DNA of 51,769 bases, taken from positions 1 to 51,769 of the forward strand of contig JAJFHU010000044.1 in assembly GCA_021775455.1 (NCBI GenBank), given 5' to 3'. The translations under genes and the position numbers were made by a program. This document shows, in pieces, positions 17,794-28,006 of the stretch. The notes beneath the pieces are model-generated. The model was given only the letters and a program-made list of their open reading frames with translations, did not search any database and was not told the DNA's origin. This stretch comes from Hyphomicrobiales bacterium. GTDB taxonomy: Bacteria > Pseudomonadota > Alphaproteobacteria > Rhizobiales > Rhizobiaceae. Position 1 is the first letter of the stretch. Each line of letters opens with the position of its first letter.

Positions 17794-18572
17794 TGAGTTT
17801 CCTGTCCTGCTGGCTCACTGGAAACCGGTGCCTTTCGATAGGTATAACGATACAGCTCCTCAAAACCGAAATCGCGGTAAAGCTGCACTGCGGCCCCATT
17901 GTCTGACTCAACCTGAAGCCACGCAAACCGGGCCCCGGAATTGAATGCCCATTTGAGTGATGTAGCCACCATTTCACGCGCATGGCCCTTTCGTTTGTGG
18001 TTTTCACCGGTAACCAGGTTAAAAATTCCCACCAGGTCGTTGTCGTGAACACAACGCACCGCGGCCACTTGTTGTTCTTCTTTTATACGCACAAATAAAC
18101 CTGATTCAGGTTCGATAGAAGAAATGACTTCAAACAAACCCGGCTTGAGGTCCGTTGAGGATAATGAAAGGTTCAAGAAAGCATCCACCCAGTAACCGAC
18201 ATCTTTATGCGGAAGTTGATCCTGGGCACCTGATATATCAATCGAAGACAGATCCAGTATCATGACGATACTCTCATCGAAACGAGACCAGCCACGATCA
18301 TCCAGAATTTCCTCCAACTCTGCCGGCGCAAGCGGCGACTGCCTGAATATCAACGGTCGTCCAAAACTTTCAAACTGCCGCTTGGCCAACTCAATTCTCG
18401 CGTCGATCATGGCATGATCGCATGGATCAAGCGGGTTAACCGAGTTAAGACGCTTGGATGGGTGCCCGGCTGTAAGGCGAATTGCCCATGTTCCGTCATA
18501 GTGGGTTGAAGTTGACGGGAAGGAGCGAAAACTCACAGCCTCCATTCTTCTCACCTGAGCCAACGCAGACAT
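17790..18572 (-). CDS. GNAT family N-acetyltransferase
   Basis: The 260-residue protein has a poorly recognisable N-terminal half (possibly a degenerate GNAT repeat) and a C-terminal GNAT domain from about residue 150: GLFVRIKEEQQVAAVRCV, the acetyl-CoA pyrophosphate loop in KRKGHAREMV (about 205), and LQVESDNGAAVQLYRDFGF. The substrate is unknown. It sits 30 bases after argJ and is coupled to mutT by a four-base overlap. Association with argJ, itself an acetyl transferase, is conserved in rhizobia, but a role in arginine metabolism is not shown. Confidence 0.85.
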   Translation of the reverse strand: MSALAQVRRMEAVSFRSFPSTSTHYDGTWAIRLTAGHPSKRLNSVNPLDPCDHAMIDARIELAKRQFESFGRPLIFRQSPLAPAELEEILDDRGWSRFDESIVMILDLSSIDISGAQDQLPHKDVGYWVDAFLNLSLSSTDLKPGLFEVISSIEPESGLFVRIKEEQQVAAVRCVHDNDLVGIFNLVTGENHKRKGHAREMVATSLKWAFNSGARFAWLQVESDNGAAVQLYRDFGFEELYRYTYRKAPVSSEPAGQETQ

Positions 18573-18602
18573 TTGAGATTATCCTGCCTCTTGCCTGATT
18601 AA

Positions 18603-19829
18603 TTAGCTGCGGTAATCGCCATTGATGGCAACATATTCTCGCGTAAGATCACAGGTCCATACCTTTGCTGAACCCTCACCAATGCCAAGATCGATTCCAA
18701 TTTCAATTTCTGGCTGTTTCATCAGTAGGGAAACTTCTTCTTCATTGTAGGTTCCGACCCGTTCACCATCCTTGGCGACTTCCACTCCTCCAAAAGATAT
18801 TGAAAGCTTGTCCCTGTCTGCAGGTTCTCCTGCCTTGCCTACAGCCATAACAATCCGGCCCCAATTGGCATCTTCCCCGGCGATCGCGGTCTTTACCAAA
18901 GGTGAATTTGCAACGGATGTGGCAATCTTGCGGGCCGATCGCTTGTTTGCAGCACCGGTAACCTCAATCTCCACATGCTTGGTTGCACCTTCACCATCGC
19001 GCACCACATGCATTGCCAGTTCATGCAGCGCCTCGTTAAGCGCCAACTTGAATGGTTTAAGTAGCTTGTCGCCATACTCCTTGATCTTCTTTCCGGAGCC
19101 CAAAGAAAACAACAACACTGTGTCACTAGTGGAGGTGTCGCTGTCTACGGTAATCGCATTGAAAGTAGATCTAATTGCCTTTGAGAGCATTTTTTGCAAA
19201 ACTTTGTGATCAACCGGAAAGTCAGTCACCAGAAAAGAAAGCATGGTCGCCATATCCGGTGCAATCATGCCGGAACCTTTGGCAATTCCATTAATCTTGT
19301 AATTCTTCCCGCCAGTTACAAAACGTTTGGCGGTCATTTTGGGATAGGTATCGGTTGTCATGATGGCTTGTGCGGCCGTGTGCCAGTTTTCTCCTGACAT
19401 CTCGTTTTTCGCGTTTTTCAGATGTTCCTCAAAACCCGAAGCATCCAGCGGTTCACCAATAACACCGGTTGAAGCCAGAAATACTGATTTCTCGTTGCAA
19501 TTAAATACCTTGGCCGCTGCGTTGGCCGTAATGGCAACGGCTTCGGAGCCGCGTTTCCCGGTGAAAGCATTGGCATTACCAGCATTGATAACCACGCAAT
19601 TGGCTTTCCCCTTCGCAAGATGTTTGCGGCACCAGTCAACGGGGGCGGATGGACATCTGGATTGTGTGAACACACCCGCTACTTCGGCGGGTGCATCAAA
19701 TGAAATCACGCAAAGATCCTTTCGACCCTGATACTTGATCCCTGCTTCAATCCCGGCAAGCATTACGCCTTCGAGCAGCGGCATTTCCGGATAAAACACC
19801 GGGGCAAGTGGCGAAACTTTTAGTGACAT
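18603..19829 (-). CDS. argJ: bifunctional ornithine acetyltransferase / N-acetylglutamate synthase
   Basis: ArgJ recycles the acetyl group from N-acetylornithine to glutamate in arginine synthesis. The 408-residue precursor cleaves itself before the threonine of [12 protein letters not shown] (near residue 199), giving two chains; the nucleophile Thr is present. The [12 protein letters not shown] stretch, [12 protein letters not shown] and the C-terminal [10 protein letters not shown] are diagnostic. Whether it is mono- or bifunctional cannot be told from sequence alone. It is 23 bases downstream of ppiC and leads the GNAT-mutT pair, likely one operon. Confidence 0.95.
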   Translation of the reverse strand: MSLKVSPLAPVFYPEMPLLEGVMLAGIEAGIKYQGRKDLCVISFDAPAEVAGVFTQSRCPSAPVDWCRKHLAKGKANCVVINAGNANAFTGKRGSEAVAITANAAAKVFNCNEKSVFLASTGVIGEPLDASGFEEHLKNAKNEMSGENWHTAAQAIMTTDTYPKMTAKRFVTGGKNYKINGIAKGSGMIAPDMATMLSFLVTDFPVDHKVLQKMLSKAIRSTFNAITVDSDTSTSDTVLLFSLGSGKKIKEYGDKLLKPFKLALNEALHELAMHVVRDGEGATKHVEIEVTGAANKRSARKIATSVANSPLVKTAIAGEDANWGRIVMAVGKAGEPADRDKLSISFGGVEVAKDGERVGTYNEEEVSLLMKQPEIEIGIDLGIGEGSAKVWTCDLTREYVAINGDYRS

Positions 19830-19852
19830 TCCTGAAGTACTCCCAGCTACGC

Positions 19853-20761
19853 TCAGGACTGTTTGTTGAGCTCTTTGACCTTTTCCTCAAGGTCCTTGTC
19901 AAAATACTCAACTTTCAGCGCATCTCGTGCTTTCTTGATCAACTCAAGATATTTCTCACGAGCCAACATCTGGCGCACCTGATCCTTGACCCCATCAAAC
20001 TCCGGCGGCTGCGACAAGCGAGCGGATTCACGCTTGATGACATGCCAGCCAAACTGTGTCTTGACTGGTTCAGCCGTATGTTGACCATCTTCCATCGCAA
20101 AGGCTGCCTGTTCAAATTCAGGTACCATTTGACCTTTACCGAAAAACCCAAGATCACCTCCGCTGGGTCCGCTCGGGCCAGTTGATTTCTCTTTCGCAAG
20201 CGTCACAAAATCAGCACCACCATCCAAATCTGCAATGATCGATTTTGCCTCGTCTTCACTTTCTACCAGTATGTGTCGGGCATGCACTTCTTCGCTCTTT
20301 GGCAGAGATACAATTTCCTTGTCATATCGACCCTTGACTTCTTCATCGCTGATTTTTTCCAGTGCATTTTGCTGAAAATACGTGTTGTGCAAGGCCCGCG
20401 ACCTCAGAAAACTCATTCTGGCTCGAAAAGCATCGGTCATTTCAATGTCCGTACCGGCAGCCTTGGTTGCCAATGCCTTGATATCTATCAAGGCGTTTAA
20501 AATTGCAGCTTTTCTAAGTTCTTCAGGAACTTGTGCGAACTGTTGACCCAGATCACCCTGAGCAAACGCAAGTTCACGTTCTGTGATGACTATATTGCCA
20601 ATCTTCGCAATTGCGTCATCACCAGCCACTGTTTCCCCTATTGCGGATACTGAAGAATTTGGCTGCTCCATGCCCGAAAGCACTTGTTTTCCGAACAATG
20701 TGCCGGCTCCAAAAGCCACAATCACTCCAATTACCAGTGTAACAATTTGGTTTCGTGTCAT
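19853..20761 (-). CDS. peptidylprolyl isomerase, parvulin type (PpiC/SurA-like)
   Basis: The 302-residue protein folds exported proteins by proline isomerisation. It has an N-terminal membrane anchor or uncleaved signal (about 6-27), a SurA-N-like chaperone region (about 50-150), and a parvulin domain (about 160-255) with [34 protein letters not shown] and QFGWHVIK. It is therefore periplasmic, tethered to the inner membrane. It diverges from secA across 185 bases, an arrangement conserved in rhizobia that puts a secretion motor beside a periplasmic folding factor. The C-terminus is charged and helical. Confidence 0.92.
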   Translation of the reverse strand: MTRNQIVTLVIGVIVAFGAGTLFGKQVLSGMEQPNSSVSAIGETVAGDDAIAKIGNIVITERELAFAQGDLGQQFAQVPEELRKAAILNALIDIKALATKAAGTDIEMTDAFRARMSFLRSRALHNTYFQQNALEKISDEEVKGRYDKEIVSLPKSEEVHARHILVESEDEAKSIIADLDGGADFVTLAKEKSTGPSGPSGGDLGFFGKGQMVPEFEQAAFAMEDGQHTAEPVKTQFGWHVIKRESARLSQPPEFDGVKDQVRQMLAREKYLELIKKARDALKVEYFDKDLEEKVKELNKQS

Positions 20762-20836
20762 CAGATTTCCCTTTTGAGTTGACCAGCATTGGAATGGTCA
20801 TAAATTCATCGCGTCTTTAGCACGCCTTGTGTGCCG

Positions 20837-20865
20837 TTGACATAGTCTGATGTCCCTCTTATCTG
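20837..20865 (+). promoter_or_regulatory. sigma-70 promoter of secA
   Basis: A perfect TTGACA (20837-20842) is followed after exactly 17 bases by TATCTG (20860-20865), about 80 bases before the secA ATG. It is the only strong match on the plus strand in the 185-base divergent region between ppiC and secA. Confidence 0.65.
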
Positions 20866-20946
20866 TCCTGTTATTGCTCGTCCAGAATTCTTCTGGACGT
20901 TGGTGCATTTTATGTTGGATACCCGGACACATTCTCGAGAGGTTTC

Positions 20947-23634
20947 ATGGGCGTTGTTAGCGGAATAGCCCGCAGTATTTTTGGATCAGCCAATGAAAGG
21001 CAGATCAAGGCACTGCGGCCAAATATTGAGGCGATAAATGCGCTCGAACCTGAAATTGAAGCCCTTACCGACAAGCAATTGAAGGAAAAAACCGAATTTT
21101 TCCGGAATGATTTGCGTGAAGGGAAATCCCTGGACGACCTTCTTGTACCAGCGTTTGCTGTTGTTCGTGAGGCAGCCAAGCGTACGCTGGGTGAGCGTCA
21201 CTACGACGTTCAGCTCATGGGGGGCATGATCTTGCACCAGGGTGCCATTCCTGAAATGCGGACTGGTGAGGGTAAAACCCTTGTTTCGACCCTGGCGGCC
21301 TATTTGAATGCTCTTCCGGGCAAGGGTGTGCATATCGTGACAGTTAACGACTATCTCGCCCAGCGCGATTCGGAATGGATGGGCCAAGTCTACGATTTTC
21401 TCGGTATGAAAACCGGAGTGATAGCGCACGGACTTGATGATGATGAACGGCAAGCTGCCTATGCGTGTGACATTACCTATGGCACCAATAACGAATTCGG
21501 TTTTGATTATCTGCGCGACAACATGAAATTTGACCTCGAATCCATGGTTCAGCGCAGCCATGAATTCGCAATTGTTGATGAGGTCGATTCGATTCTGATC
21601 GACGAAGCCCGAACGCCCCTGATCATTTCCGGACCTCTGGAGGATCGTTCAGACCTTTATGTAACCATCGACAAGTTCATACCCTCCATTGATGACGAAG
21701 ACTACGATCTTGACGAAAAACAGCGATCCGTAACATTCACAGACGCAGGCAACGAAAAGCTTGAAACCCAACTTCGCGGTGCAGGATTAATCAAGGGCGA
21801 ATCCATGTACGATGTGGAAAACGTCACGATCGTTCACCACATCAACAATGCGCTCAAGGCACACAAGCTGTTTAAAAAGGACAAGGATTACATTGTCCGC
21901 GGTGACGAAATCGTCATTATCGATGAATTCACAGGGCGCATGATGCCTGGTCGACGCTATTCAGAAGGCCAGCATCAGGCTTTGGAAGCAAAGGAAGGGG
22001 TTTCTATCCAGCCGGAGAATCAGACCCTGGCTTCGATTACTTTCCAGAATTACTTCCGCATGTATACGAAACTGTCAGGCATGACCGGAACGGCCCTGAC
22101 TGAAGCTGACGAGTTTATGGATATTTATGGCCTTGAAGTCATTGATATACCAACCAATGTACCCGTTGCCCGCATCGATGACGACGATGAAGTTTATCGA
22201 ACCAGCGAAGAGAAATACCTGGCAATTATTGAATTGATCAAGGAATGTCGCGAGCGCAAGCAACCCGTTCTTGTCGGCACCACGTCAATCGAAAAATCCG
22301 AAATGCTCGCGGAATTGCTTAGAAAAGGTGGAATAAAGGACTTTCAGGTCCTCAATGCGCGCTACCATGAGCAGGAAGCCCAGATCATCGCCCAAGCCGG
22401 TGTTCCCGGAGCAGTGACAATTGCAACCAACATGGCCGGTCGAGGTACCGACATTCAGCTCGGAGGCAATGTGGACATGCGTCTTGCTGCTGAAATTGCC
22501 GAAAACGCTGCGGCTGCGACCCGCAAAAAGAAAGAAAAAGCTGTTCGCGAGGATCTCGCAAAACTTAAACAGGAAGCCAAGGATGCAGGCGGCCTCTATG
22601 TCATTGGTACCGAGCGTCATGAAAGCCGCCGTATCGACAATCAGCTGCGAGGCCGTTCAGGACGTCAGGGTGATCCCGGACATTCCAAGTTTTTCCTTTC
22701 CTTGCAAGATGATCTCATGAGAATTTTTGGCTCGGAACGTATGGATTCCATGCTGCAAAAGCTTGGTCTTCAGGAGGGTGAAGCAATTGTCCATCCATGG
22801 ATCAACAAGGCTTTGGAAAAGGCGCAAAAGAAGGTTGAGGCCCGAAACTTCGATATCCGGAAAAACCTGCTGAAATTTGATGATGTTATGAATGATCAAC
22901 GCAAAGTCATCTTCGAACAGAGAATAGACCTGATGCAAGGTTCAGATATTGGCGAAGCTGTTGCAGATATGCGCCAGGAAGTGATTGAAGATCTCGTTAC
23001 CAAGCATATTCCGGAAAAAGCTTACGCAGAACAATGGGATACTGAGGGTCTAAGAGAAGGTGTAAAACAATTTCTCAACCTTGATCTTCCGGTAGAAGAA
23101 TGGGCCAGCGAGGAAGGCATCGCTGAAGATGACATATTTGATCGAATTGCTGAAGCCGCTGATGCCGCAGCAACAGATCGAGCCGAGCGTTTTGGCCCCG
23201 AGATCATGCAATATGTTGAAAAATCAGTGATGCTTCAAACGTTGGATCATCTTTGGCGCGAGCATCTCGTCAATCTTGATCACCTGCGTTCCGTTGTCGG
23301 TTTCCGCGGGTATGCGCAGCGTGACCCCCTCAATGAATACAAATCGGAAAGCTTTGAGCTCTTTGAAGCCTTGTTGGGAAATCTGAGACAAAACGTGACC
23401 GGACAGTTGATGCGGGTTGAACTGGTCCGGGAAGCAGCAGAAGCTCCTGAACCGGAATTGCCCGAGATGCACGAAAATCATCCAGCATCCGCGACGCTTG
23501 CAGGAGCAAATTTGCAAGCAAATGGCACTAAGGATCCTGAAAATCCTGCCAGTTGGGGTAAAGTCGGCAGAAACGAATTATGCCCTTGTGGCTCTGGAAA
23601 AAAATACAAACATTGCCATGGTTCATTCACCTAA
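20947..23634 (+). CDS. secA: preprotein translocase ATPase SecA
   Basis: SecA drives unfolded precursors through SecYEG. The 895-residue protein has nucleotide-binding domain 1 with Walker [10 protein letters not shown] (near residue 102) and the [19 protein letters not shown] box, the preprotein cross-linking domain, nucleotide-binding domain 2 with [13 protein letters not shown], the helical scaffold and wing domains, and a C-terminal zinc tail [14 protein letters not shown] that binds SecB. The start has GAGAGG seven bases upstream. It converges with the L,D-transpeptidase gene. Length is typical for rhizobial SecA. Confidence 0.98.
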   Translation: MGVVSGIARSIFGSANERQIKALRPNIEAINALEPEIEALTDKQLKEKTEFFRNDLREGKSLDDLLVPAFAVVREAAKRTLGERHYDVQLMGGMILHQGAIPEMRTGEGKTLVSTLAAYLNALPGKGVHIVTVNDYLAQRDSEWMGQVYDFLGMKTGVIAHGLDDDERQAAYACDITYGTNNEFGFDYLRDNMKFDLESMVQRSHEFAIVDEVDSILIDEARTPLIISGPLEDRSDLYVTIDKFIPSIDDEDYDLDEKQRSVTFTDAGNEKLETQLRGAGLIKGESMYDVENVTIVHHINNALKAHKLFKKDKDYIVRGDEIVIIDEFTGRMMPGRRYSEGQHQALEAKEGVSIQPENQTLASITFQNYFRMYTKLSGMTGTALTEADEFMDIYGLEVIDIPTNVPVARIDDDDEVYRTSEEKYLAIIELIKECRERKQPVLVGTTSIEKSEMLAELLRKGGIKDFQVLNARYHEQEAQIIAQAGVPGAVTIATNMAGRGTDIQLGGNVDMRLAAEIAENAAAATRKKKEKAVREDLAKLKQEAKDAGGLYVIGTERHESRRIDNQLRGRSGRQGDPGHSKFFLSLQDDLMRIFGSERMDSMLQKLGLQEGEAIVHPWINKALEKAQKKVEARNFDIRKNLLKFDDVMNDQRKVIFEQRIDLMQGSDIGEAVADMRQEVIEDLVTKHIPEKAYAEQWDTEGLREGVKQFLNLDLPVEEWASEEGIAEDDIFDRIAEAADAAATDRAERFGPEIMQYVEKSVMLQTLDHLWREHLVNLDHLRSVVGFRGYAQRDPLNEYKSESFELFEALLGNLRQNVTGQLMRVELVREAAEAPEPELPEMHENHPASATLAGANLQANGTKDPENPASWGKVGRNELCPCGSGKKYKHCHGSFT

Positions 23635-23665
23635 CCAATTGGATAAAGTTGCTCGAACCAGCAAA

Positions 23666-24841
23666 TCAAGATTGTGGCTGGCGGGGTGTAGGTATCGGTA
23701 TTGATTTAACCGGCTCAGTTGCATTTTGCTGATCCGATTGTGACACTAACCCGGAAGCTCGCGCTTCGACCGTGAACGGATCACTTGATCCTCCGGCATT
23801 CACAACTGCAGATTTTGCACTGTTGCCAGATGTGTTGCTTTCTTCAGATGCAGATGCATTCCGGATTTCCGGTTTCGGAGGAGCAACGGCTACAATCTGC
23901 CCAATGGTTGGGACGGCGAGGATTGAGGCATTTAGGGTCTTCGGCTTTTTCTCTTCAGGAACAAACGGACTGCCGAGCTGCTTCTTCAAAATTGCATCAA
24001 ACTCCTTTTGGTCATCTCTTTGCTTTTCGTTAAATGCCAGGGCCAATCTGCGCGAAGTTACCGAAGCCGGACACTCAGCTTTAGCCTTGAACTTCTTTTC
24101 ATCATTCGCAATTCGGTTAAAGACGTAACGTTGCTCACAAACATCCACTTTTGGAGGCGCCTGATTGACCAAAAAATGATCATTGCCTTCTTTCAACATT
24201 TTCCAGAATTCAAAATGCGGATGATCAACGTGCTTCACAAGGTTTTCAGGAGTCATGCGAAACGGATAAGCCTGAACCTGAAATTTACGCTGCCCTCCGG
24301 CAAAGGATTCACGTGCGAGCGTGTAAATTTCCTCCACATACTCATCAGTCATGGAATAACACCCCGCAGAAGAGCACGCTCCGTGAACCATCAAATGGGA
24401 TCCGGTACGCCCATGCGAACGGTCATAGACGTTTGGATATCCGATATTGAACGATAAATGGTAACCTGAATTGGGATTCATCTGTGCCGGAGATACGGTA
24501 TAAAATCCCTCAGGTGCCTGACGATCACCTTCCTTGAATTTCGGCCCAAGTTTACCAGACCATTTACAAATCTCATACTCATGCAGTAACGCATATCGGC
24601 CAGTATCAGTCGCTTTCCATAATTCAAGTACATTTTCTTCCTTGAATATACGAAGCAGAACGGGAGAACGCGGGGTCATACCCTTGGCTTCAATTTTCTT
24701 GAGAAGATGCTGCGGAATTGGCTTCTTACCCTTCGAGCCAAAGACACCATCAACCCCGCCCTGGCAACTCGCCAGCACAAGTCCAGAAGCGATAATTAAC
24801 GCTGCAATTTTACCAGATATCTTCACAATCCCACCAAACAT
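23666..24841 (-). CDS. L,D-transpeptidase lipoprotein (YkuD/ErfK family)
   Basis: The 391-residue protein has a signal peptide with a lipobox ending LVLASC (cysteine about residue 26), so it is probably lipid-anchored. The YkuD-like catalytic segment HGACSSAGCYSM (about 150-161) holds the expected His and Cys nucleophile. Upstream are LRIFKEENVLELWK and APEGFYTVSPAQMNP, typical of the murein L,D-transpeptidase YafK-like branch. The last 100 residues are low-complexity and proline/serine-rich. It may form 3-3 cross-links or attach or release proteins on murein; the reaction cannot be fixed. A GTG ten bases inside could be the true start, which would move the lipobox cysteine to about residue 21. 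Confidence 0.88.
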   Translation of the reverse strand: MFGGIVKISGKIAALIIASGLVLASCQGGVDGVFGSKGKKPIPQHLLKKIEAKGMTPRSPVLLRIFKEENVLELWKATDTGRYALLHEYEICKWSGKLGPKFKEGDRQAPEGFYTVSPAQMNPNSGYHLSFNIGYPNVYDRSHGRTGSHLMVHGACSSAGCYSMTDEYVEEIYTLARESFAGGQRKFQVQAYPFRMTPENLVKHVDHPHFEFWKMLKEGNDHFLVNQAPPKVDVCEQRYVFNRIANDEKKFKAKAECPASVTSRRLALAFNEKQRDDQKEFDAILKKQLGSPFVPEEKKPKTLNASILAVPTIGQIVAVAPPKPEIRNASASEESNTSGNSAKSAVVNAGGSSDPFTVEARASGLVSQSDQQNATEPVKSIPIPTPRQPQS

Positions 24842-24887
24842 CAGACCGTGTTAAACCGCCAATCAATACGTCGTGAAAATGTTGTAA

Positions 24888-24917
24888 TTCATATGGGTTG
24901 ACAAGCCGTTACGTCAA
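24888..24917 (-). promoter_or_regulatory. possible promoter of the L,D-transpeptidase gene
   Basis: On the minus strand TTGACG (24912-24917) is followed after 18 bases by TATGAA (24888-24893), about 50 bases before the gene start. The match is moderate and the call rests on position and similarity only. Confidence 0.4.
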
Positions 24918-24970
24918 TTGGAGCCAGAATAACTACGTTTAATCACCCAAAATTGAGGCAAAAAGCAGGA

Positions 24971-25927
24971 TCAGGACAGATTTCTGCCCATAGCGAGAAA
25001 TTTATCCCGGCGCAAACGGCGAATTTCGCCGTCATTAACACCATCAAATTCAGCCAAAGCTGTCCGAATTGCCTCTCGAGTTGCATCAAACACAGTTTTT
25101 CGATCACGATGAGCTCCGCCAACAGGTTCCGGGATAATACTGTCGATAATACCCAGTTCCATCAAATCCTGTGCTGTAATCTTCATTGCAGTTGCTACGT
25201 CCTTGGCACGTGTTGAATCGCGCCAGAGAATGGAAGCACCAGCTTCCGGCGAGATTACGCTGTAAATTGCGTGCTCAAGCATCAATACCTTGTTTGCTGT
25301 TGCGATAGCTATCGCACCACCGGACCCGCCCTCTCCAAGGATTACGGACACTAGCGGAACTGAAATTTTCAGGCATTTTTCGGTAGATCGCGCTATTGCT
25401 TCTGCTTGTCCCCGGGCTTCAGCACCCAATCCAGGATATGCTCCTGCAGTATCAATCATGCTCAACACGGGTATCTTGAACCGGTCAGCCAATTCCATGA
25501 TACGGATTGCCTTGCGGTAGCCTTCCGGTCGCACCATGCCGAAATTATGTTTCAGGCGGCTTTTCGTATCGTGCCCCTTTTCCTGCCCAATAACTGCAAC
25601 AGATTGGCCTTCAAACCGGCCAAAACCGGCAAACAGTGCATGATCCTCACCAAAAAACCGGTCTCCAGCCAGCGGTGTGAAATCTTCAATCATGGCTTGC
25701 TGGTAATCGACAAAATGCGGACGATCCGGGTGACGGGCCACGAGGGTTTTTTCCCATGGCTGGAGCTTCTTGTACAGATCCGCAAGCATCACCTTTGATT
25801 TTTCTTCGAGGCGTGAAATCTCACTTTTCAGATCAACATTTTTGTCTTCCTGCGCCATTGACCGTAGTTCGTGGATACGACCCTCAAGATCGGCGACCGG
25901 TTTTTCAAATTCAAGATAGCTGTGCAT
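24971..25927 (-). CDS. accA: acetyl-CoA carboxylase carboxyltransferase subunit alpha
   Basis: AccA pairs with AccD to move carboxyl from biotin to acetyl-CoA, the first committed step of fatty acid synthesis. The 318-residue protein starts YLEFEKPVADLEGRI, has RHPDRPHFVDY, the oxyanion-forming GGSGGAIAI (about residue 200) and EAGASILWRDSTRA, all diagnostic. Length matches the usual 317-319. It is flanked by xerD (185 bases upstream, same strand) and the L,D-transpeptidase (129 bases downstream, same strand), so it is probably transcribed alone. The partner subunits are not in the window. Confidence 0.97.
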   Translation of the reverse strand: MHSYLEFEKPVADLEGRIHELRSMAQEDKNVDLKSEISRLEEKSKVMLADLYKKLQPWEKTLVARHPDRPHFVDYQQAMIEDFTPLAGDRFFGEDHALFAGFGRFEGQSVAVIGQEKGHDTKSRLKHNFGMVRPEGYRKAIRIMELADRFKIPVLSMIDTAGAYPGLGAEARGQAEAIARSTEKCLKISVPLVSVILGEGGSGGAIAIATANKVLMLEHAIYSVISPEAGASILWRDSTRAKDVATAMKITAQDLMELGIIDSIIPEPVGGAHRDRKTVFDATREAIRTALAEFDGVNDGEIRRLRRDKFLAMGRNLS

Positions 25928-26112
25928 TACGATTTACAGTGTTCTTCCAAGACGGGCGGACTATTCAACATCCAAAGAAAAGGCAATACAACGCCAGCGC
26001 GGCATTTCCAACCCCGGAATCAATATTTGGTTACTTTGAAGTCAGACACGCATACGAGATTATAATGATCCTGATCGCGTCTGGAAATCGGCGCTCGCAA
26101 ATACAGTAAGGC

Positions 26113-27078
26113 TTACTCGTTTGCCAGGGGGTGATGCTGTTCTACCAATTTGCGAAGACGCTCATCCAGCACATGGGTGTAGATTTGCGTTGTTGAAATA
26201 TCCGCGTGGCCCAACAACTGCTGAACCGAGCGCAAATCTGCACCATTTTGCAGAAGGTGGCTTGCAAATGCGTGACGCATCACGTGCGGCGAAACCTTTG
26301 CAGGGTCAATTCCAGCCCGTGAGCACAAAGCCTTCAAATCACGGGCAAATGCCTGACGGGTATAATGCCCACTGCTGGAGTTGGACGGAAACATAAACCC
26401 GGAATGACTATCCTTACCCCAACGCAAATTGGAATACTGCAAAAGTGCTCCCTTGGCTTTTTGAGAAAGCGGCACAAGTCGTTCTCGATCCCCTTTACCG
26501 ACTATTGAAAGAAATCGGCTGGTCGTCGTGGCAGCACTTGCTGAAATACTGACCAACTCGCTTACGCGCATGCCTGTTGCATAAATCAATTCAAGCAAGG
26601 TGTACAAACGCATACGGCGCAATTTCGCAGATAAGGTTCCTCTATCCAGGTGCGCTTCATGTTCCGCAGTGGAAATCAAACACTCAACCTCCTCTACGCT
26701 CATAACCTTCGGCAAGGGGCGACCCAACTTTGGGCTATCAATTGTTCCACATGGATCGTTTCCCCGAATTCCTTCTGCGAAAAGAAATTTGTGAAACTGC
26801 CTTATTGCCGACAATTGCCTTGCCTGGGTGGAAGCAGCCAGACCGTTGGTTGCTAAAGTCATGAGATAGGCTTCAATTACCGTGGAAGGAACATTTCCAA
26901 ATTCATGACCAGAAGCATTGACGTGACTGGCATAACTTGCAAGATCACGTTCATAAGCAGACAGCGTGTTGTTGGATGAACCGCGTTCAGCACTCATCAT
27001 TTCCAAAAATGCTTCTATGAGATGCTTCTGTGGCAATTTCCTGCAATTCCCGCTTCTGAATTTCAAATTCCAAAGCAT
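26113..27078 (-). CDS. xerD: site-specific tyrosine recombinase XerD
   Basis: XerD with XerC resolves chromosome dimers at dif under FtsK control. The 321-residue protein has the N-terminal SAM-like core-binding domain (about 20-105) and the catalytic domain with Arg in ATGMRVSEL, HxxR in HVMRHAFASHLL, the LLGHADISTTQIYTHV segment with the second His and the nucleophile Tyr near residue 303. The first 15 residues are weakly conserved, so a later start is possible. It follows a small membrane-protein gene by 47 bases. Divergent aroK lies beyond, the usual rhizobial order. Confidence 0.95.
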   Translation of the reverse strand: MLWNLKFRSGNCRKLPQKHLIEAFLEMMSAERGSSNNTLSAYERDLASYASHVNASGHEFGNVPSTVIEAYLMTLATNGLAASTQARQLSAIRQFHKFLFAEGIRGNDPCGTIDSPKLGRPLPKVMSVEEVECLISTAEHEAHLDRGTLSAKLRRMRLYTLLELIYATGMRVSELVSISASAATTTSRFLSIVGKGDRERLVPLSQKAKGALLQYSNLRWGKDSHSGFMFPSNSSSGHYTRQAFARDLKALCSRAGIDPAKVSPHVMRHAFASHLLQNGADLRSVQQLLGHADISTTQIYTHVLDERLRKLVEQHHPLANE

Positions 27079-27125
27079 TCTAAAATACGCAGAACCAATA
27101 CCAAATGCCGTTCAGTCTTGTTGAC

Positions 27126-27269
27126 TTAGGGGTTGATTTTCTTGGCAGGTATTTTCACCGTCATTTCTCTTGGTTCCGGTTTGACAAAAACTGTCAGCGC
27201 AACCATTCCCCCGTAGACACTTCCGCCCAGGATTGCGAGAATTACCAAAAATCTAATCAGGCTCGGCAT
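27126..27269 (-). CDS. small single-pass membrane protein, conserved in rhizobia
   Basis: A 47-codon frame on the minus strand encodes MPSLIRFLVILAILGGSVYG and continues GMVALTVFVKPEPREMTVKI to a lysine-rich end. It has one membrane helix (about 4-28) and a short basic periplasmic or cytoplasmic tail. The combination hydrophobic segment, YGGM, VxPxPREMTVxIP matches the tiny proteins found between xerD and aroK in many Hyphomicrobiales, some of which are wrongly labelled histidine kinase. It is 47 bases upstream of xerD on the same strand. Function is unknown. The ribosome binding site is weak. Confidence 0.75.
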   Translation of the reverse strand: MPSLIRFLVILAILGGSVYGGMVALTVFVKPEPREMTVKIPAKKINP

Positions 27270-27415
27270 GCCAAGTATTTACCCAAAAACAACGCGATAG
27301 CTATCTTATGGAAAACATGACGGAAAATGGCAACCATCTTCGATAACCAAAACCCAACTAAATTCCTTGACGAAGTGTCGGGTTTCGTATCGAAAGACGT
27401 CGGAAAGCAAGAAAA

Positions 27416-28006
27416 ATGCCTCGCAAGAAAAAGATTGCCGGATTAATTGAACGCCTCGGCACCAAATCCTTGGTGTTTGTAGGTATGATGGGCTGTGGAA
27501 AATCGGCAATTGGAAAAACCGTAGCCACTAAACTTGATTGGAATTTTTATGATTCTGATGCCGAAATTGCTGAAGCAGCGGGAATGAGTATTCCTGAAAT
27601 TTTTGAAAATTTTGGCGAAGCTGAGTTTCGGCGCGTGGAAAACCGGGTAATCGAACGTCTATTAAAAGACGGATCATCTGTAATTGCGCTTGGCGGTGGA
27701 GCTTTTATGTCGCCCAAGACGCGCAAGGCAGTTAAACGGCGTGCGGTTTCAATATGGCTAACGGCAGATATCGACTTGCTGGTAAGAAGGGTAAACCGTA
27801 GACCGGGCAAACGCCCTCTTCTTGCAAATGGAGATCCCAAAACAATTCTGGCGGAATTGTCTGCTGAACGCGATCCGGTCTATGCATTGACGGATGTTCA
27901 TGTATCCACAACTGATGGAACAAAAGTTCAAACCCGTGATAACGTAATAAATGCGCTTGAAAGCTATTTATCCGATCGCAATGGCAAACAGGACGCCACC
28001 GAATGA
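27416..28006 (+). CDS. aroK: shikimate kinase
   Basis: AroK phosphorylates shikimate at the 3-hydroxyl on the way to chorismate. The 196-residue protein has the P-loop GMMGCGKS (23-30), the shikimate-binding DSDAEI (about 47) and FRRVE, the ALGGGAF motif, and the lid RPGKRPLL. The frame overlaps aroB by four bases (ATGA), so the two are coupled. The gene has its own upstream gap of 146 bases to the divergent small membrane protein, where its promoter must lie. Confidence 0.96.
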   Translation: MPRKKKIAGLIERLGTKSLVFVGMMGCGKSAIGKTVATKLDWNFYDSDAEIAEAAGMSIPEIFENFGEAEFRRVENRVIERLLKDGSSVIALGGGAFMSPKTRKAVKRRAVSIWLTADIDLLVRRVNRRPGKRPLLANGDPKTILAELSAERDPVYALTDVHVSTTDGTKVQTRDNVINALESYLSDRNGKQDATE

